Shown here piece after piece: positions 39,312-47,859 of a DNA stretch of 64,000 nucleotides. The stretch covers positions 1 through 64,000 of the forward strand of contig NZ_JAGGPA010000002.1 of NCBI RefSeq assembly GCF_018614035.1, given 5' to 3'. The stretch comes from Streptomyces sp. ISL-96. GTDB lineage: Bacteria; Actinomycetota; Actinomycetes; Streptomycetales; Streptomycetaceae. The notes beneath the pieces are model-generated. The model was not told the origin of the DNA, did no database searches, and was given only the letters and a program-made list of their open reading frames with translations. Made by a program: the position numbers and the translations under genes. Position 1 is the stretch's first letter. Every line of letters begins with the position of its first letter.

Positions 39312-40151
39312 ATGAAAGTGCGTGCCCTCGCTCCCGCCCTCGCCGCCGCGGTCCTTGCCGCAGGGCTGACGGCCTGTACCAGCGACTCCGACTCGACCGA
39401 GGCAGCCGTAAGCCTGAGCCATGTCCACGGGCTCGGAGTCGATCCGTCGGACGGCCGGCTCTACGTCGCCCCCCATGACGGCCTCTTCACCCCCAACGCC
39501 AAGGGCGAACCGCAGCTCGTGGGTGACAGCCGGGACGACTTCATGGGATTCACGGTGGCCGGCCCCAAGACCTTCCTGGCCAGCGGACACCCGGCCTCCG
39601 ACGACGAGCCGCCCCACCGCGGCCTGATCGAGAGCACCGACGCCGGGAAGACATGGAAGACCCGCTCCCTGGAGGGCGAGGCCGACTTCCACGCCCTCGA
39701 CGCCGTACACACGATCTACGGCTACGACAGCATCAGCGGCAAGCTGCGCGTCAGCAAGGAAGGCGCCACCTGGGACGACCGAGCCGCCCTGAACCTGCTG
39801 GACCTCGCCATCAGCCCCGATAACGCGAACACTGTCCTGGCCACCACGGAGGACGGCATCGCCACGAGCACCGACGGCGGCAGGACATTCCGTCCCGGCG
39901 CCGAGCCGGTGATGGCCTTCCTCTCCTGGCCCAAGACGGACGCCCTGTACGGAGTCGACCCGAATGGGAGCCTGAACCGCAGCACCGACGGCGGCACCAC
40001 CTGGAAGCCCGTCGGCGAGGTCCCCGGCGGACGACCGCAGGCCCTCACCGCCATCAGCCCCAACCACATCCTCGTCGCCACACAGGACGGCATCTACGAG
40101 ACCCGGGACGGCGGCGAAACCTTCACCAAGCGTCTCCCGATATCACGTTGA
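39312..40151 (+). CDS. Lipoprotein of the F510_1955/BNR-repeat type
   Basis: 279 aa from ATG 39312. A lipoprotein signal with lipobox GLTAC (Cys22) precedes repeated beta-propeller-like blades: VSLSHVHGLGVDPSDGRLYVAPHDG, GLIESTDAGKTWKTR, GIATSTDGGRTFRPG, LNRSTDGGTTWKPV and GIYETRDGGETF. The STDGGxTW Asp-box repeats are characteristic. Such proteins are annotated as sialidase-like or F510_1955 glycosylhydrolase family, but no catalytic set is evident. It is anchored outside the cell, downstream of the MerR unit. Similar lipoproteins sit near copper and other metal genes, a link from memory. Confidence 0.8.
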   Translation: MKVRALAPALAAAVLAAGLTACTSDSDSTEAAVSLSHVHGLGVDPSDGRLYVAPHDGLFTPNAKGEPQLVGDSRDDFMGFTVAGPKTFLASGHPASDDEPPHRGLIESTDAGKTWKTRSLEGEADFHALDAVHTIYGYDSISGKLRVSKEGATWDDRAALNLLDLAISPDNANTVLATTEDGIATSTDGGRTFRPGAEPVMAFLSWPKTDALYGVDPNGSLNRSTDGGTTWKPVGEVPGGRPQALTAISPNHILVATQDGIYETRDGGETFTKRLPISR

Positions 40152-40837
40152 GACCACTGACGTACCTCTCCGCCCAAGCCGAGCTATGTTGCGCTGCCGG
40201 AAGCGGAGAACGTGAACCAGTAAGATCTCCCGAATTCATGGTTCAGAGCGGGCGCCGTTTGCGAATAGGCAAGATGCTCACGGCCATGACGGTGCCGTCG
40301 TCGTGGAACGGCCAGGACCGCGTAGAGCATCCACCTCTTGGAGGAGTTGGAGGGAAGCCAGCGAGGAACTCGCGTAGCAGGTACAGGACTTGTGGCCGGC
40401 CGTTTACCAAAAGAGAGTTCGAGGCCGTCCGTGCGACGGTCGAGGACGGACAGCCGGTACGGCGGCCAACTTGGCTGTCCGTCAATGCCGGTCACGAGTG
40501 GACGAGGAGTCAACTCATTGTCAGCCCGTCCAGGCCAGGTTGAGCACCGGTTCGGACGAAGACTTCCGGCAGTGATCAGGCCGTGCTGTTGTGCTGGGAT
40601 CAATGGGACGGTTGCGCAATGCCGTCCCGGACGGGGGTCTGACTCATGAGACTTTTGACCGAAGTGTCTTGTCACAGGCTTGTCGACTGCCGTTGCGGGA
40701 TGGTGCCTGCTGTCACCGAGCCACAGGGCGTGTCCCCATAGGGGCCTTGCCGTCGATCAGGCGCCATCACGGTTCAGACCGCCCGAGCGGGCCGGTGTCA
40801 TCCACCCAGCTCGTCACCATGCGGGGGGCGGACCACC
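40152..40837. other. Scarred stretch with no intact gene
   Basis: About 690 bases between the lipoprotein and the IS110 transposase. Frames on both strands are short, lack ribosome binding sites and do not resemble families I know. The last ~110 bases are probably the IS110 left end; CCATAGGGGCC near 40736-40746 parallels CATAGGGGCG near the right end. Confidence 0.4.
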
Positions 40838-41950
40838 ATGACGACCAGACAGCGCAGCGCCTTCTCCACCAGCACGGATCCTCCCGCTTGGGGCGAGGTC
40901 GTCCTGGGTGTGGACACGCACGGCGAGGTTCATGTTGCCGTCGTGGTCTCCCCGCTGGGGGAGGTCCTGGGTACCGAGTCCTTTCCGACCACGGCGGCCG
41001 GCTACCGTCGGCTGCTCGTCTGGGCCCGCAAGTTGGGGACGGTGCGCCGGGCCGGTGTGGAGGGCACCGGCACCTTCGGAGCGGGCCTGTCCCGGTACCT
41101 GCTGGCGCAGCACGTCGAGGTGTACGAGGTGAACCGGCCCGACCGCACGGCCCGCCGTCTGCGCGGGAAGTCGGACCCGCTCGATGCGCAGGCTGCTGCG
41201 CGGGCCGTGCTCAGTGGTCGCGCCCGGGCGCGGGCCAAAACCGGCGACGGTCCGGTGCACAGCGCCCGGATGTTCAAACTCGCCAAGGACTCCGCGGTCA
41301 AGGCCCGCACCCAGGCGATCAACCAGCTCAAGGCCGTCCTGGTCATAGCCGACCCGGCCCTGCGGGAACGACTGTCCAGCCTGGGCAACCGCGAGCTGTT
41401 CCGCACCTGCGCGCGCCTCAGCCTGCGCGACGGGGACGACGAGGACGCCGTGCCCCAGGCCACCCATATGACCCTGAGCATGCTGGCCCAGCGCATCGAG
41501 CAGCACACCGGGCAGATCGATGAGCTGAATCAGCGCCTGACCCGGCTCGTCGAACGCCATGCCCCGCAGCTGCTCATACCGGTGGGCATCGGCCCGGACA
41601 GCGCCGTCACTCTTTTGATCACCATGGGAGACAACCCCGAGCGGCTGAACATCGAGGCGTCTTTCGCTGCTATGTGCGGAGTCAGTCCCATCGAGTATTC
41701 CTCGGGCCGTCGGAGCTCGCGTCGGCTCAACCATGGCGGCGACCGGCAGGCCAACGCGGCCCTGCACCGCATCGTGTTCACCCGGCTGCGCTTCGATCCC
41801 CGCACCCAGGCGTACTACGAACGCCGCGCTCAGGAGGGCAAGACCCGGCGTGAGATCATCCGATGCCTCAAGCGATATACCGCCCGAGATGTCTTCAACC
41901 TGGTCAGGCCGGTATCCACCGGCCCCCTGTCATAGGGGCGTTGTGAGATG
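40725..41950 (+). mobile_element. IS110-family element (ends approximate)
   Basis: One full-length IS110 transposase gene plus short non-coding flanks. This family has no true terminal inverted repeats. The shared ATAGGGGC-type words at about 40738-40745 and 41931-41939 suggest the ends, but they cannot be fixed by eye. Confidence 0.6.
40838..41935 (+). CDS. IS110-family transposase (DEDD type)
   Basis: 365 aa from ATG 40838. The N-terminal DEDD domain contains VVLGVDTHGEVHVAVVVSPLG (first Asp), GVEGTGTFGAGLSRYL (Glu) and SDPLDAQAAARAVLSG (Asp pair). The C-terminal transposase_20 part has IPVGIGPDSAVTLLITMG, FAAMCGVSPIEYSSG and RRLNHGGDRQANAALHRIV. Length and order are complete, so it is probably active. 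IS110 transposases use a bridge-type RNA from the element's own flank; that RNA would lie in the non-coding left end or just past the stop. Confidence 0.9.
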   Translation: MTTRQRSAFSTSTDPPAWGEVVLGVDTHGEVHVAVVVSPLGEVLGTESFPTTAAGYRRLLVWARKLGTVRRAGVEGTGTFGAGLSRYLLAQHVEVYEVNRPDRTARRLRGKSDPLDAQAAARAVLSGRARARAKTGDGPVHSARMFKLAKDSAVKARTQAINQLKAVLVIADPALRERLSSLGNRELFRTCARLSLRDGDDEDAVPQATHMTLSMLAQRIEQHTGQIDELNQRLTRLVERHAPQLLIPVGIGPDSAVTLLITMGDNPERLNIEASFAAMCGVSPIEYSSGRRSSRRLNHGGDRQANAALHRIVFTRLRFDPRTQAYYERRAQEGKTRREIIRCLKRYTARDVFNLVRPVSTGPLS

Positions 41951-42136
41951 AGGAGCCCTCGCTGGTGCACTCCGGCGGGGCTCTGCGTGCGGTTGCAAGA
42001 CGACGCGTGTGCTCCGGCCGATGCGCAGACCCACTGGCGGGCCGTGAACGCACCCCACCTCGTCGCCCTCGTCCGCGCCGGAGCCCGCTTCGAACGCGGC
42101 CACCTCGTCGAACGCCCGGAGAGCCACGCAGCCTGA
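41948..42136 (+). pseudogene. Possible C-terminal fragment of a transposase-like gene
   Basis: The frame ends with HWRAVNAPHLVALVRAGARF and then ERGHLVERPE, which reads like the natural C-terminus of a larger protein rather than random sequence. No N-terminal part or ribosome binding site is present, and it abuts the IS110 right end. I think it is the remainder of a gene cut by the insertion or its accompanying deletion. The family is unassigned. Confidence 0.3.
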
Positions 42137-42251
42137 ACGACCTCAACTGACCCCCAGGCCGATGAGTTTTCCGGTTGACTGCAGTCTTCCTTGTGACATC
42201 CCGCCCGGCGGGCAGGAAGCCGGTGGATCCCGGTGTCATGGAGGAGGAGAG

Positions 42252-42848
42252 ATGGAGGCCAGGATGAACACTCCGATTCGGCTGTACATGTCGATGTCCC
42301 TCGACGGCTATATCGCCGGCCCGGACGATCGGTCAGGCCAGGAGCTCGGACGCAACGGTGGGCGGCTCTTCAACTGGCTCGACGATCGGGAATCCGATGG
42401 GCCCAACGGACAGGTCTACCGCGAAGCGCTGGCAACCGGCGCAGTGATCTCCGGCCGTCGGACATTCGAACTCGCCGGGCGCTGGCAGGGCGACCATCAC
42501 GACGGCGTGCCGATCTTCGTCCTCACCCACCACGTGGATGACGGGGACGTGCCACCAGGCCACGCGCGATTCGTCACCGATGTCGCGGACTGCGCCCGTC
42601 AGGCTCGCATGGCAGCCGGTGACCGGCCGGTCATGGTCCACGGAGCGGGAGCGGCCCAAGCCCTTCTCCGAGCCGGGCAGATCGACGAGATGGAGATCCA
42701 TCTGGTCCAGGTCCTTCTCGGCAGCGGCCGACGGCTGTTCGACCATCTCGGTAGTGATCACATTGAACTCGACCTCGTCCGCCGGCTCGACGATCGAGAC
42801 GTCACGCACCTCCGCTACCGGGTGCACCAACCCGAGAAGACCGCATGA
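42252..42848 (+). CDS. Dihydrofolate-reductase-like (RibD C-terminal fold) protein
   Basis: 198 aa from ATG 42252, with GAGGAGGAGAG upstream (ATG 42264 is an alternative). PIRLYMSMSLDGYIAGPDD, VISGRRTFELAGRWQG, VFVLTHHV-type segment, VMVHGAGAAQALLRAGQIDEMEIHLVQVLLGSGRRLFD are typical of the YyaP/DHFR-like family. These bind NADPH and reduce an unknown substrate. It overlaps the VOC gene by ATGA, so the two function together. Confidence 0.85.
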   Translation: MEARMNTPIRLYMSMSLDGYIAGPDDRSGQELGRNGGRLFNWLDDRESDGPNGQVYREALATGAVISGRRTFELAGRWQGDHHDGVPIFVLTHHVDDGDVPPGHARFVTDVADCARQARMAAGDRPVMVHGAGAAQALLRAGQIDEMEIHLVQVLLGSGRRLFDHLGSDHIELDLVRRLDDRDVTHLRYRVHQPEKTA

Positions 42849-43258
42849 AGACGCTCTTCGTGGCGTACCGCGTTACCGATCTGGACCGCTCGCTCGGTTT
42901 CTACACCGCCTTGGGCTACGTCGAGCTGGGCAGGGTCGAACCCGGTGACGGTGCTCGCCTTGCGATCCTGAAGTTCCCCGGCGAACCGGCGGCCTCGCTC
43001 GAACTGGTCGACCGCCCCGGCGACGGACGCATCGACGTGGGCAACGGTTTCGACCATCTCGCGATCCAGGTGGAAACACTCGCCACCGCCCTGGAGACAC
43101 TGGCCGAATCCGGCCTGGAGCCGGAGCCTATCCAGTATCCAGGCGGCCCTCATGGCCCAAAGACGTCGTGGCTCACGGACCCGGACGGCTACCGGATCGA
43201 GTTGGTGGAATGGCCGTCCGGACATCCCGACGGCATCACCGCAGCAGACTTCTCCTGA
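42845..43258 (+). CDS. VOC-superfamily (glyoxalase-like) protein
   Basis: 137 aa from ATG 42845 (ATGA overlap). Two beta-alpha-beta-beta-beta modules: KTLFVAYRVTDLDRSLGFYTALGYVELGRVE..., then NGFDHLAIQVETLATALETLAESG and WLTDPDGYRIELVEWPSG. A candidate metal site comprises His (in FDHLAIQV) and the C-terminal Glu (IELVEW). It is closest to lactoylglutathione-lyase-like proteins. Detoxification or resistance is possible; the substrate is unknown. Confidence 0.85.
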   Translation: MKTLFVAYRVTDLDRSLGFYTALGYVELGRVEPGDGARLAILKFPGEPAASLELVDRPGDGRIDVGNGFDHLAIQVETLATALETLAESGLEPEPIQYPGGPHGPKTSWLTDPDGYRIELVEWPSGHPDGITAADFS

Positions 43259-43779
43259 GACAGCCAACGTGAGTGGAGTGACGAAGCACCTGTCGATGCG
43301 GCCGCGGCGCAACGCGCAGCGGCAGCTCCACCTCACCCACAGCTCTTGACGATTACTCGCTTTGAGGGGCATTCCGCGTGTCATGGCCAGGGCTCGCAGG
43401 ACCCGTGTCGGCAGCGAGCCGCGGCCGGGTTGAGGGCTTTGGTGTCTCCTGTGGTGGCGTTGGCCGGTGAGGGCAGTTGTTCCGGCGGGGCCGAGCCAGC
43501 CGCCCGGCCGGCTTCAGGCGCCGGATGTTCAGGCCCTGGCCGGTGAGGAGCGCAACATACGCCGTGATCGCCGGTTGGCCAAACCGGCGATGGTGAGGAC
43601 CATTGAGTGTGTCCGCGTCCGGCTCTGCCTGGAGCTGTGGACAGCGCCGAACACCCCTCGACCGCCACGCATGGTCCTGCTAACTGCTGCCCTGTCGGCT
43701 GCGGAGTTCGTCCTTCGCTGAGAGGCGGCGATGTCCGTCCTGTACGGGGCTGGCGAATCATTGAGGAGAGTGAGTAGTC
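43259..43779. other. Stretch upstream of the integrase without a clear gene
   Basis: Where an excisionase would be expected I see only weak frames, for example plus-strand 43467-43721, with no recognisable HTH and no good start. It probably holds the integrase promoter. GAGGAGAG (43773-43780) precedes the integrase start. Confidence 0.4.
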
Positions 43780-45006
43780 CTGTCTGTTCCGATCAAGAAG
43801 CTTCCTCCGAATGCGAAGGGGCAGGTCCGGTACCGGTTTGTGGTCGATGTGGGGGCCGATCCCGTCACGGGGAAGCGTAAGCAGGTGACCCGCACCTTTG
43901 GCACGCAGAGGGAGGCGAAGGCCGAGTATGCGCGTATCACGCACCGCCGTTACGAGGGCGTGTCCGTGCCGGCCAGTGGGATCACGGTGGATGAGTGGCT
44001 TGATCAGTGGCTCGCGAGGAAGGCGGAGGATCTGGAGGAAACCACCGTCTACAGCTACACCATGACTCTGGGCCGCCTTCGGGGAAGCCTGGGGCGCATC
44101 CGGTTGCAGGAACTCACGGAGGATCATGTCGAGGCGTGGATGCGATGGGCTCTTCAGGAGGGCCGGGGCCGGGGTGGCGAGGCGGGCACGGGGCTGGGGG
44201 TGACCTCTGTCGAGATGTCGCTGGCGCGGCTGAAGGAGGCCCTTGACCGGGCGGTGTCGCGGCATCTGGTCGAGGTGAACGTGGCCAGGGAGGTGACCAT
44301 CCCGCGGAAGGCACGCAAGGAGGAGCGCAGGACCAGGGTGGTGGTGGCGCCCTGGGATGTCGCAGAGGTGCTTGCCTTCGTGCGTGCGGTCAGGGATGAC
44401 CGCTTGGCTGCCCCGTTCCTCCTGTCGCTGATGGGCTTGCGGCCGGCGGAGATCTGCGGGATGCGCTGGGCCGACGTCGATTTGGGCGATGCCACGCTGA
44501 CGATCGCGAACACCCGGACGGTCGTGGGGAACAAGATCGTGGTCGAGAAGGACGCGAAGTCGCTCGCAGGTAAGCGGCGGCTTCCCCTGCCTCATCTCGT
44601 CGCGCAGGCCCTGACCGGTTTCAAGGCCGCACAGGTGGCCGAGAAGGCGGCGTCCGGGGGGAGGTACGAAGCCTGTGGGTACGTTCTCGTGGACGAACTC
44701 GGCGTGGCGCTCAACGGGCGGCAGTTGCGGGAGCGGGCGTACAAGGTCATGGACGAGAACGGGCTGCGGCGGGTTCGTCTGTACGATACCCGCGCAAGCT
44801 GTCTCACTTACCTGGCGAACAATGGAGTGCCGGATCACCTTCTCGCCCGCTGGGCCGGGCACACGGACGTCCAGACGACGAAGCGCTGGTATGTGAAGCC
44901 GAATGTGGAAGATCTTCGGCCGACAGCGGATATGTGGGGAGGTCTGGCGAGTGGCTCTGCCCCCGATCGCGAAGCGAATGTGAGATGTGGGAGCGTGAGT
45001 GGGTGA
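43780..45006 (+). CDS. Tyrosine-family site-specific integrase
   Basis: 408 aa. The family N-terminus SVPIKKLPPNAKGQVRYRFVV begins right after a CTG at 43780, preceded by GAGGAGAG; the start is therefore a rare CTG (or a mutated ATG). Next are an arm-binding domain, a SAM-like core-binding domain (about 65-150) and the catalytic domain. The latter has Arg221 (SLMGLRPAEICGMRW), Arg338 in LYDTRAS (the usual His two positions before is Tyr335), His361 in RWAGH and nucleophile Tyr371 in KRWYVKP. It catalyses integration into the pcaL 5' end. Its final 7 codons lie inside the att repeat and its TGA overlaps the pcaL GTG. Confidence 0.9.
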   Translation: MSVPIKKLPPNAKGQVRYRFVVDVGADPVTGKRKQVTRTFGTQREAKAEYARITHRRYEGVSVPASGITVDEWLDQWLARKAEDLEETTVYSYTMTLGRLRGSLGRIRLQELTEDHVEAWMRWALQEGRGRGGEAGTGLGVTSVEMSLARLKEALDRAVSRHLVEVNVAREVTIPRKARKEERRTRVVVAPWDVAEVLAFVRAVRDDRLAAPFLLSLMGLRPAEICGMRWADVDLGDATLTIANTRTVVGNKIVVEKDAKSLAGKRRLPLPHLVAQALTGFKAAQVAEKAASGGRYEACGYVLVDELGVALNGRQLRERAYKVMDENGLRRVRLYDTRASCLTYLANNGVPDHLLARWAGHTDVQTTKRWYVKPNVEDLRPTADMWGGLASGSAPDREANVRCGSVSG

Positions 45007-45106
45007 GTGACGAGAACGTTAAGACCCTGCAATACCGCTTTGACGGGCCAGAAGATGCCCCGGTCCTCGTTATAGGCACCTCTCTCGGTGCTACATGGCA
45101 CATGTG
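44980..45106 (+). repeat. attR-side repeat; perfect core 45022-45055
   Basis: Right-hand partner of 163-289. It contains the end of int, a GGGAG ribosome binding site (44989-44993), the GTG start of pcaL (45003) and the first ~34 codons of pcaL. Confidence 0.75.
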
Positions 45107-46301
45107 GGACCGGCAGATACCGGACCTGACCCGCCAATGGCGCGTCTTCCGCTTCGACCTGCCGGGCCACGGCGGCGCCCCCGCGCACCCCGCCAGCTCC
45201 GTCAACGAACTCGCGGAGCGCCTGCTGGCGACCCTCGACAGCCTCGGCGTACAGCGCTTCGGTTACGCCGGCTGCTCCATCGGCGGCGCGATCGGCGCCG
45301 AGCTGGCGCTGCGCCACCCGGAGCGGGTCGCCTCGCTGGGACTGGTGGCGGCGTCGCCCCGGTTCGGCACCGCCGACGAGTTCCGCCAGCGCGGGGTGAT
45401 CGTACGGACGAACGGCCTGGAGCCGATGGCGGCCTCCGCGCCCGCCCGCTGGTTCACGCACGGTTTCGCCGCCGCGCAGCCCGCGATCGTGGAGTGGGCC
45501 GTCCAGATGGTCCGCACCACCGACCCCGGCTGCTACATCGCCGCCTGCGAGGCGCTGGCCGCCTTCGACATCCGCGTCGACCTGCGCCGCATCGGCGTCC
45601 CGACCCTCGTCCTGGTCGGCTCCGAGGACCAGGTCACCGGCCCCGCCGAGGCCCGCACCCTGGTCGCGGGCATCCCCGACGCCCGGCTGGCGCTGGTTCC
45701 CGGGGCCTCCCACCTCGCCCCCGTCGAGCAGCCCGCCGCCGTCACGGATCTGCTCGTGCACCACTTCTCCACCGCGTGGCAGGCCACCCCCGCCTCGACC
45801 ACGGGCATGCAGGCCATCCAGGCGCCGCCCGTGATGCCGGCGATCTCCGCGCCCATCACCCCCGTGGCCGAGATCGGCACGGCCGAGCAGCCCGTCGCCG
45901 TACCCGAAGAGGGCGGCCGCCCCGACCCGTACGAGGCCGGGCTCAAGGTACGCCGTGAGGTCCTGGGCGACGCCCATGTGGACCGCGCCCTCGGCGACGC
46001 GGACGACTTCACCGGTGACTTCCAGGAGCTGATCACCCGCTACGCGTGGGGCGAGGTGTGGACGCGGGGCGGACTCGACCGCCGTACACGCAGTTGCGTC
46101 ACCCTGACCGCGCTGGTCGCGGGCGGTCACCTGGACGAGCTCGCGTTCCACACGCGGGCCGCTCTGCGCAACGGTCTGACGCCCGCCGAGATCAAGGAAG
46201 TGCTGATCCAGACGGCCGTCTACTGCGGCGTCCCCGCGGCGAACTCGGCCTTCAAGGTGGCACAGGCGGTCATCCAGGAGGAGACGACACCGCAGGCGTA
46301 G
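45003..46301 (+). CDS. pcaL: 3-oxoadipate enol-lactonase / 4-carboxymuconolactone decarboxylase fusion
   Basis: 432 aa from GTG 45003. GGGAG lies 9 bases upstream inside the integrase coding sequence, and GTGA overlaps the integrase stop. The N-terminal alpha/beta hydrolase (about 8-270) has nucleophile YAGCSIGGAIG (Ser), LVLVGSEDQVTGP (Asp) and PGASHLAPVEQP (His). The C-terminal CMD domain (about 310-430) has YEAGLKVRREVLGDAHVDRAL, WTRGGLDRRTRS and the catalytic helix LAFHTRAALRNGLTPAEIKEVLIQTAVYCGVPAAN. It catalyses two consecutive steps of protocatechuate ring-cleavage catabolism. The first ~35 codons and the start come from the island side of the junction, so it now depends on transcription reading through int. 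Confidence 0.95.
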   Translation: MSDENVKTLQYRFDGPEDAPVLVIGTSLGATWHMWDRQIPDLTRQWRVFRFDLPGHGGAPAHPASSVNELAERLLATLDSLGVQRFGYAGCSIGGAIGAELALRHPERVASLGLVAASPRFGTADEFRQRGVIVRTNGLEPMAASAPARWFTHGFAAAQPAIVEWAVQMVRTTDPGCYIAACEALAAFDIRVDLRRIGVPTLVLVGSEDQVTGPAEARTLVAGIPDARLALVPGASHLAPVEQPAAVTDLLVHHFSTAWQATPASTTGMQAIQAPPVMPAISAPITPVAEIGTAEQPVAVPEEGGRPDPYEAGLKVRREVLGDAHVDRALGDADDFTGDFQELITRYAWGEVWTRGGLDRRTRSCVTLTALVAGGHLDELAFHTRAALRNGLTPAEIKEVLIQTAVYCGVPAANSAFKVAQAVIQEETTPQA

Positions 46302-46328
46302 CGGGACGGCGGGAAGGAGGATGTCCGT

Positions 46329-46961
46329 ATGAAACTGACCAAGAAGTCCCATGCCTGCATCCGGCTGGAGAAGGACGGGCAGACCCTCGTCATCGATCCG
46401 GGCGACTTCAGTGAAGAGGACGCGGCGGTCGGCGCCGACGTCATCCTGGTGACGCACGAGCACCCCGACCACTTTGCCGAGGACCGGCTGCGGGCCGGCC
46501 TGGAAGCGAACCCGGGCGCCGAGATCTGGACCCTGCGCAGCGTCGCGGACCAGCTCTCGGCGGCTTTCCCCGGCCGCGTGCACACCGTCGGCCACGGCGA
46601 CACCTTCTCCGCCGCCGGCTTCGACGTGCAGGTCCACGGCGAGCTGCACGCCGTCATCCACCCGGACATCCCGCGGATCACCAACGTCGGGTATCTGGTG
46701 GACGGTTCGGTGTTCCATCCCGGCGACGCGCTCACCGTGCCCGAGCAGCCGGTCGAGACGCTGATGCTCCCGGTGATGGCGCCGTGGTCGAAGATCTCCG
46801 AGGTGATCGAGTACGTACGCGAGGTGAAGCCGCGGCGCGCCATCGACATCCACGACGCGCTGCTCACCGACCTCGCCCGGCCCATCTACGACCGCCAGAT
46901 CGGCGGGCTGGGCGGCGCGGACCACAGCCGGCTGACGCCGGGGGACTCCACCGAACTCTGA
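46329..46961 (+). CDS. MBL-fold metallohydrolase (UlaG-like)
   Basis: 210 aa from ATG 46329 (GGAAGGAGG upstream). Metallo-beta-lactamase fold with VILVTHEHPDHFAEDRL (HxHxDH), a second-shell His-rich segment VHGELHAVIHPD, GSVFHPGDALTVPE (His and Asp) and a terminal AIDIHDALL. The short form resembles UlaG-like or RNase Z-distant hydrolases with two Zn ions. It is cytoplasmic, 27 bases after pcaL. The substrate is unknown. Confidence 0.85.
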   Translation: MKLTKKSHACIRLEKDGQTLVIDPGDFSEEDAAVGADVILVTHEHPDHFAEDRLRAGLEANPGAEIWTLRSVADQLSAAFPGRVHTVGHGDTFSAAGFDVQVHGELHAVIHPDIPRITNVGYLVDGSVFHPGDALTVPEQPVETLMLPVMAPWSKISEVIEYVREVKPRRAIDIHDALLTDLARPIYDRQIGGLGGADHSRLTPGDSTEL

Positions 46962-46991
46962 GTGTCAGACCTCGCGGATAAGCTGTCGTAC

Positions 46992-47771
46992 ATGCGTATC
47001 GCCACCTGGAACGTCAACTCGATCACCGCCCGGCTGCCCCGGCTGCTGGCCTGGCTGGAGAGCACCGGCACCGATGTGCTGTGCCTGCAGGAGGCCAAGA
47101 CGACCACCGAGGACTTCCCGGCCGCGCAGCTGCGCGACCTCGGCTACGAATGCGCGGTCAACGCCACGGGCCGGTGGAACGGCGTGGCCGTGATCTCCAA
47201 GGTGGGCCTGGAGGACGTCGTCGTGGGCCTGCCCGGCGGGCCGGACTACGAGGGCGTGCAGGAGCCGCGGGCGATCTCCGCGACCTGCGGCCCGGTCCGC
47301 GTCTGGTCGGTGTACGTGCCGAACGGCCGCGAGGTCGGCCACGACCACTACGGGTACAAGCTGCGCTGGCTGGAGGCGCTTCGCGAGGCCGTGGCCGAGG
47401 ACGCCGCGAGGGAGCGGCCCTTCGCCGTCCTCGGCGACTTCAACATCGCCCCGACCGACGAGGACGTCTGGGACCCCGCGCTCTTCGTGGACTCCACCCA
47501 CGTCACCCCGGCCGAGCGGGCGGCGCTCGCCGCGCTGCGCGACACCGGGCTCTCGGACGTGGTGCCGCGCCCGCTCAAGTACGACCGTCCTTATACCTAC
47601 TGGGATTACCGGCTGCTGGGTTTCCCGAAGAACAAGGGCATGCGCATCGACCTGGTCTACGGCAACGCCCCCTTCGCGGGAGCGGTCAAGGACAGCTATG
47701 TCGACCGTGAGGAGCGCAAGGGCAAGGGCGCGTCGGACCACGCACCGGTCGTCGTCGATCTCGACGTCTGA
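46992..47771 (+). CDS. xth: Exodeoxyribonuclease III
   Basis: 259 aa from ATG 46992 (a GTG at 46962 is in frame, but MRIATWNVNSITAR is the family start). Exonuclease-endonuclease-phosphatase fold with LCLQEAKTT (metal-binding Glu), WNGVAVISK, SVYVPNG, LGDFNIAP (Asp and Asn), WDYRL and SDHAPVVVDL (catalytic His). It acts in base excision repair as AP endonuclease and 3'-repair exonuclease. Confidence 0.95.
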   Translation: MRIATWNVNSITARLPRLLAWLESTGTDVLCLQEAKTTTEDFPAAQLRDLGYECAVNATGRWNGVAVISKVGLEDVVVGLPGGPDYEGVQEPRAISATCGPVRVWSVYVPNGREVGHDHYGYKLRWLEALREAVAEDAARERPFAVLGDFNIAPTDEDVWDPALFVDSTHVTPAERAALAALRDTGLSDVVPRPLKYDRPYTYWDYRLLGFPKNKGMRIDLVYGNAPFAGAVKDSYVDREERKGKGASDHAPVVVDLDV

Positions 47772-47859
47772 CGGTGAGCGGATGTGGGCGGACGCGGGCG
47801 CGTACGGGTCTCCGCGCGCCTGTGGTGAACATGGCGGGACGAATGCGAGGGTGAGCGAT

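Larger units (their letters stand above)
205..45055. mobile_element. Integrative genomic island inserted in the 5' end of pcaL
   Basis: A 34-bp perfect direct repeat (205-238 and 45022-45055) bounds the island. It lies inside a colinear imperfect repeat (163-289 and 44980-45106) that encodes the start of PcaL. A tyrosine integrase abuts the right repeat, as expected for a site-specifically integrated element. The interior holds two IS elements, several broken genes and accessory redox, metal and lipid loci. The flank right of 45 kb is ordinary chromosome. I see no excisionase, replication initiator or FtsK/SpoIIIE-type transfer gene, so the island may be immobile or rely on another element. 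The boundaries come from the repeat and the integrase; exact strand-exchange points are inferred. Confidence 0.75.

Noticed and set aside
40243..40485. 80-aa minus-strand frame before IS110
   Set aside because: No ribosome binding site or family similarity; adjacent frames are equally open, suggesting non-coding scar DNA.
43467..43721. 84-aa plus-strand frame as an excisionase
   Set aside because: It has no helix-turn-helix pattern, is poorly placed for translation and does not resemble known Xis proteins.
44835..46925. 696-aa minus-strand open frame over int and pcaL
   Set aside because: Antisense shadow of strongly supported genes; high GC at codon position 3 opens opposite frames. No ribosome binding site or family features.
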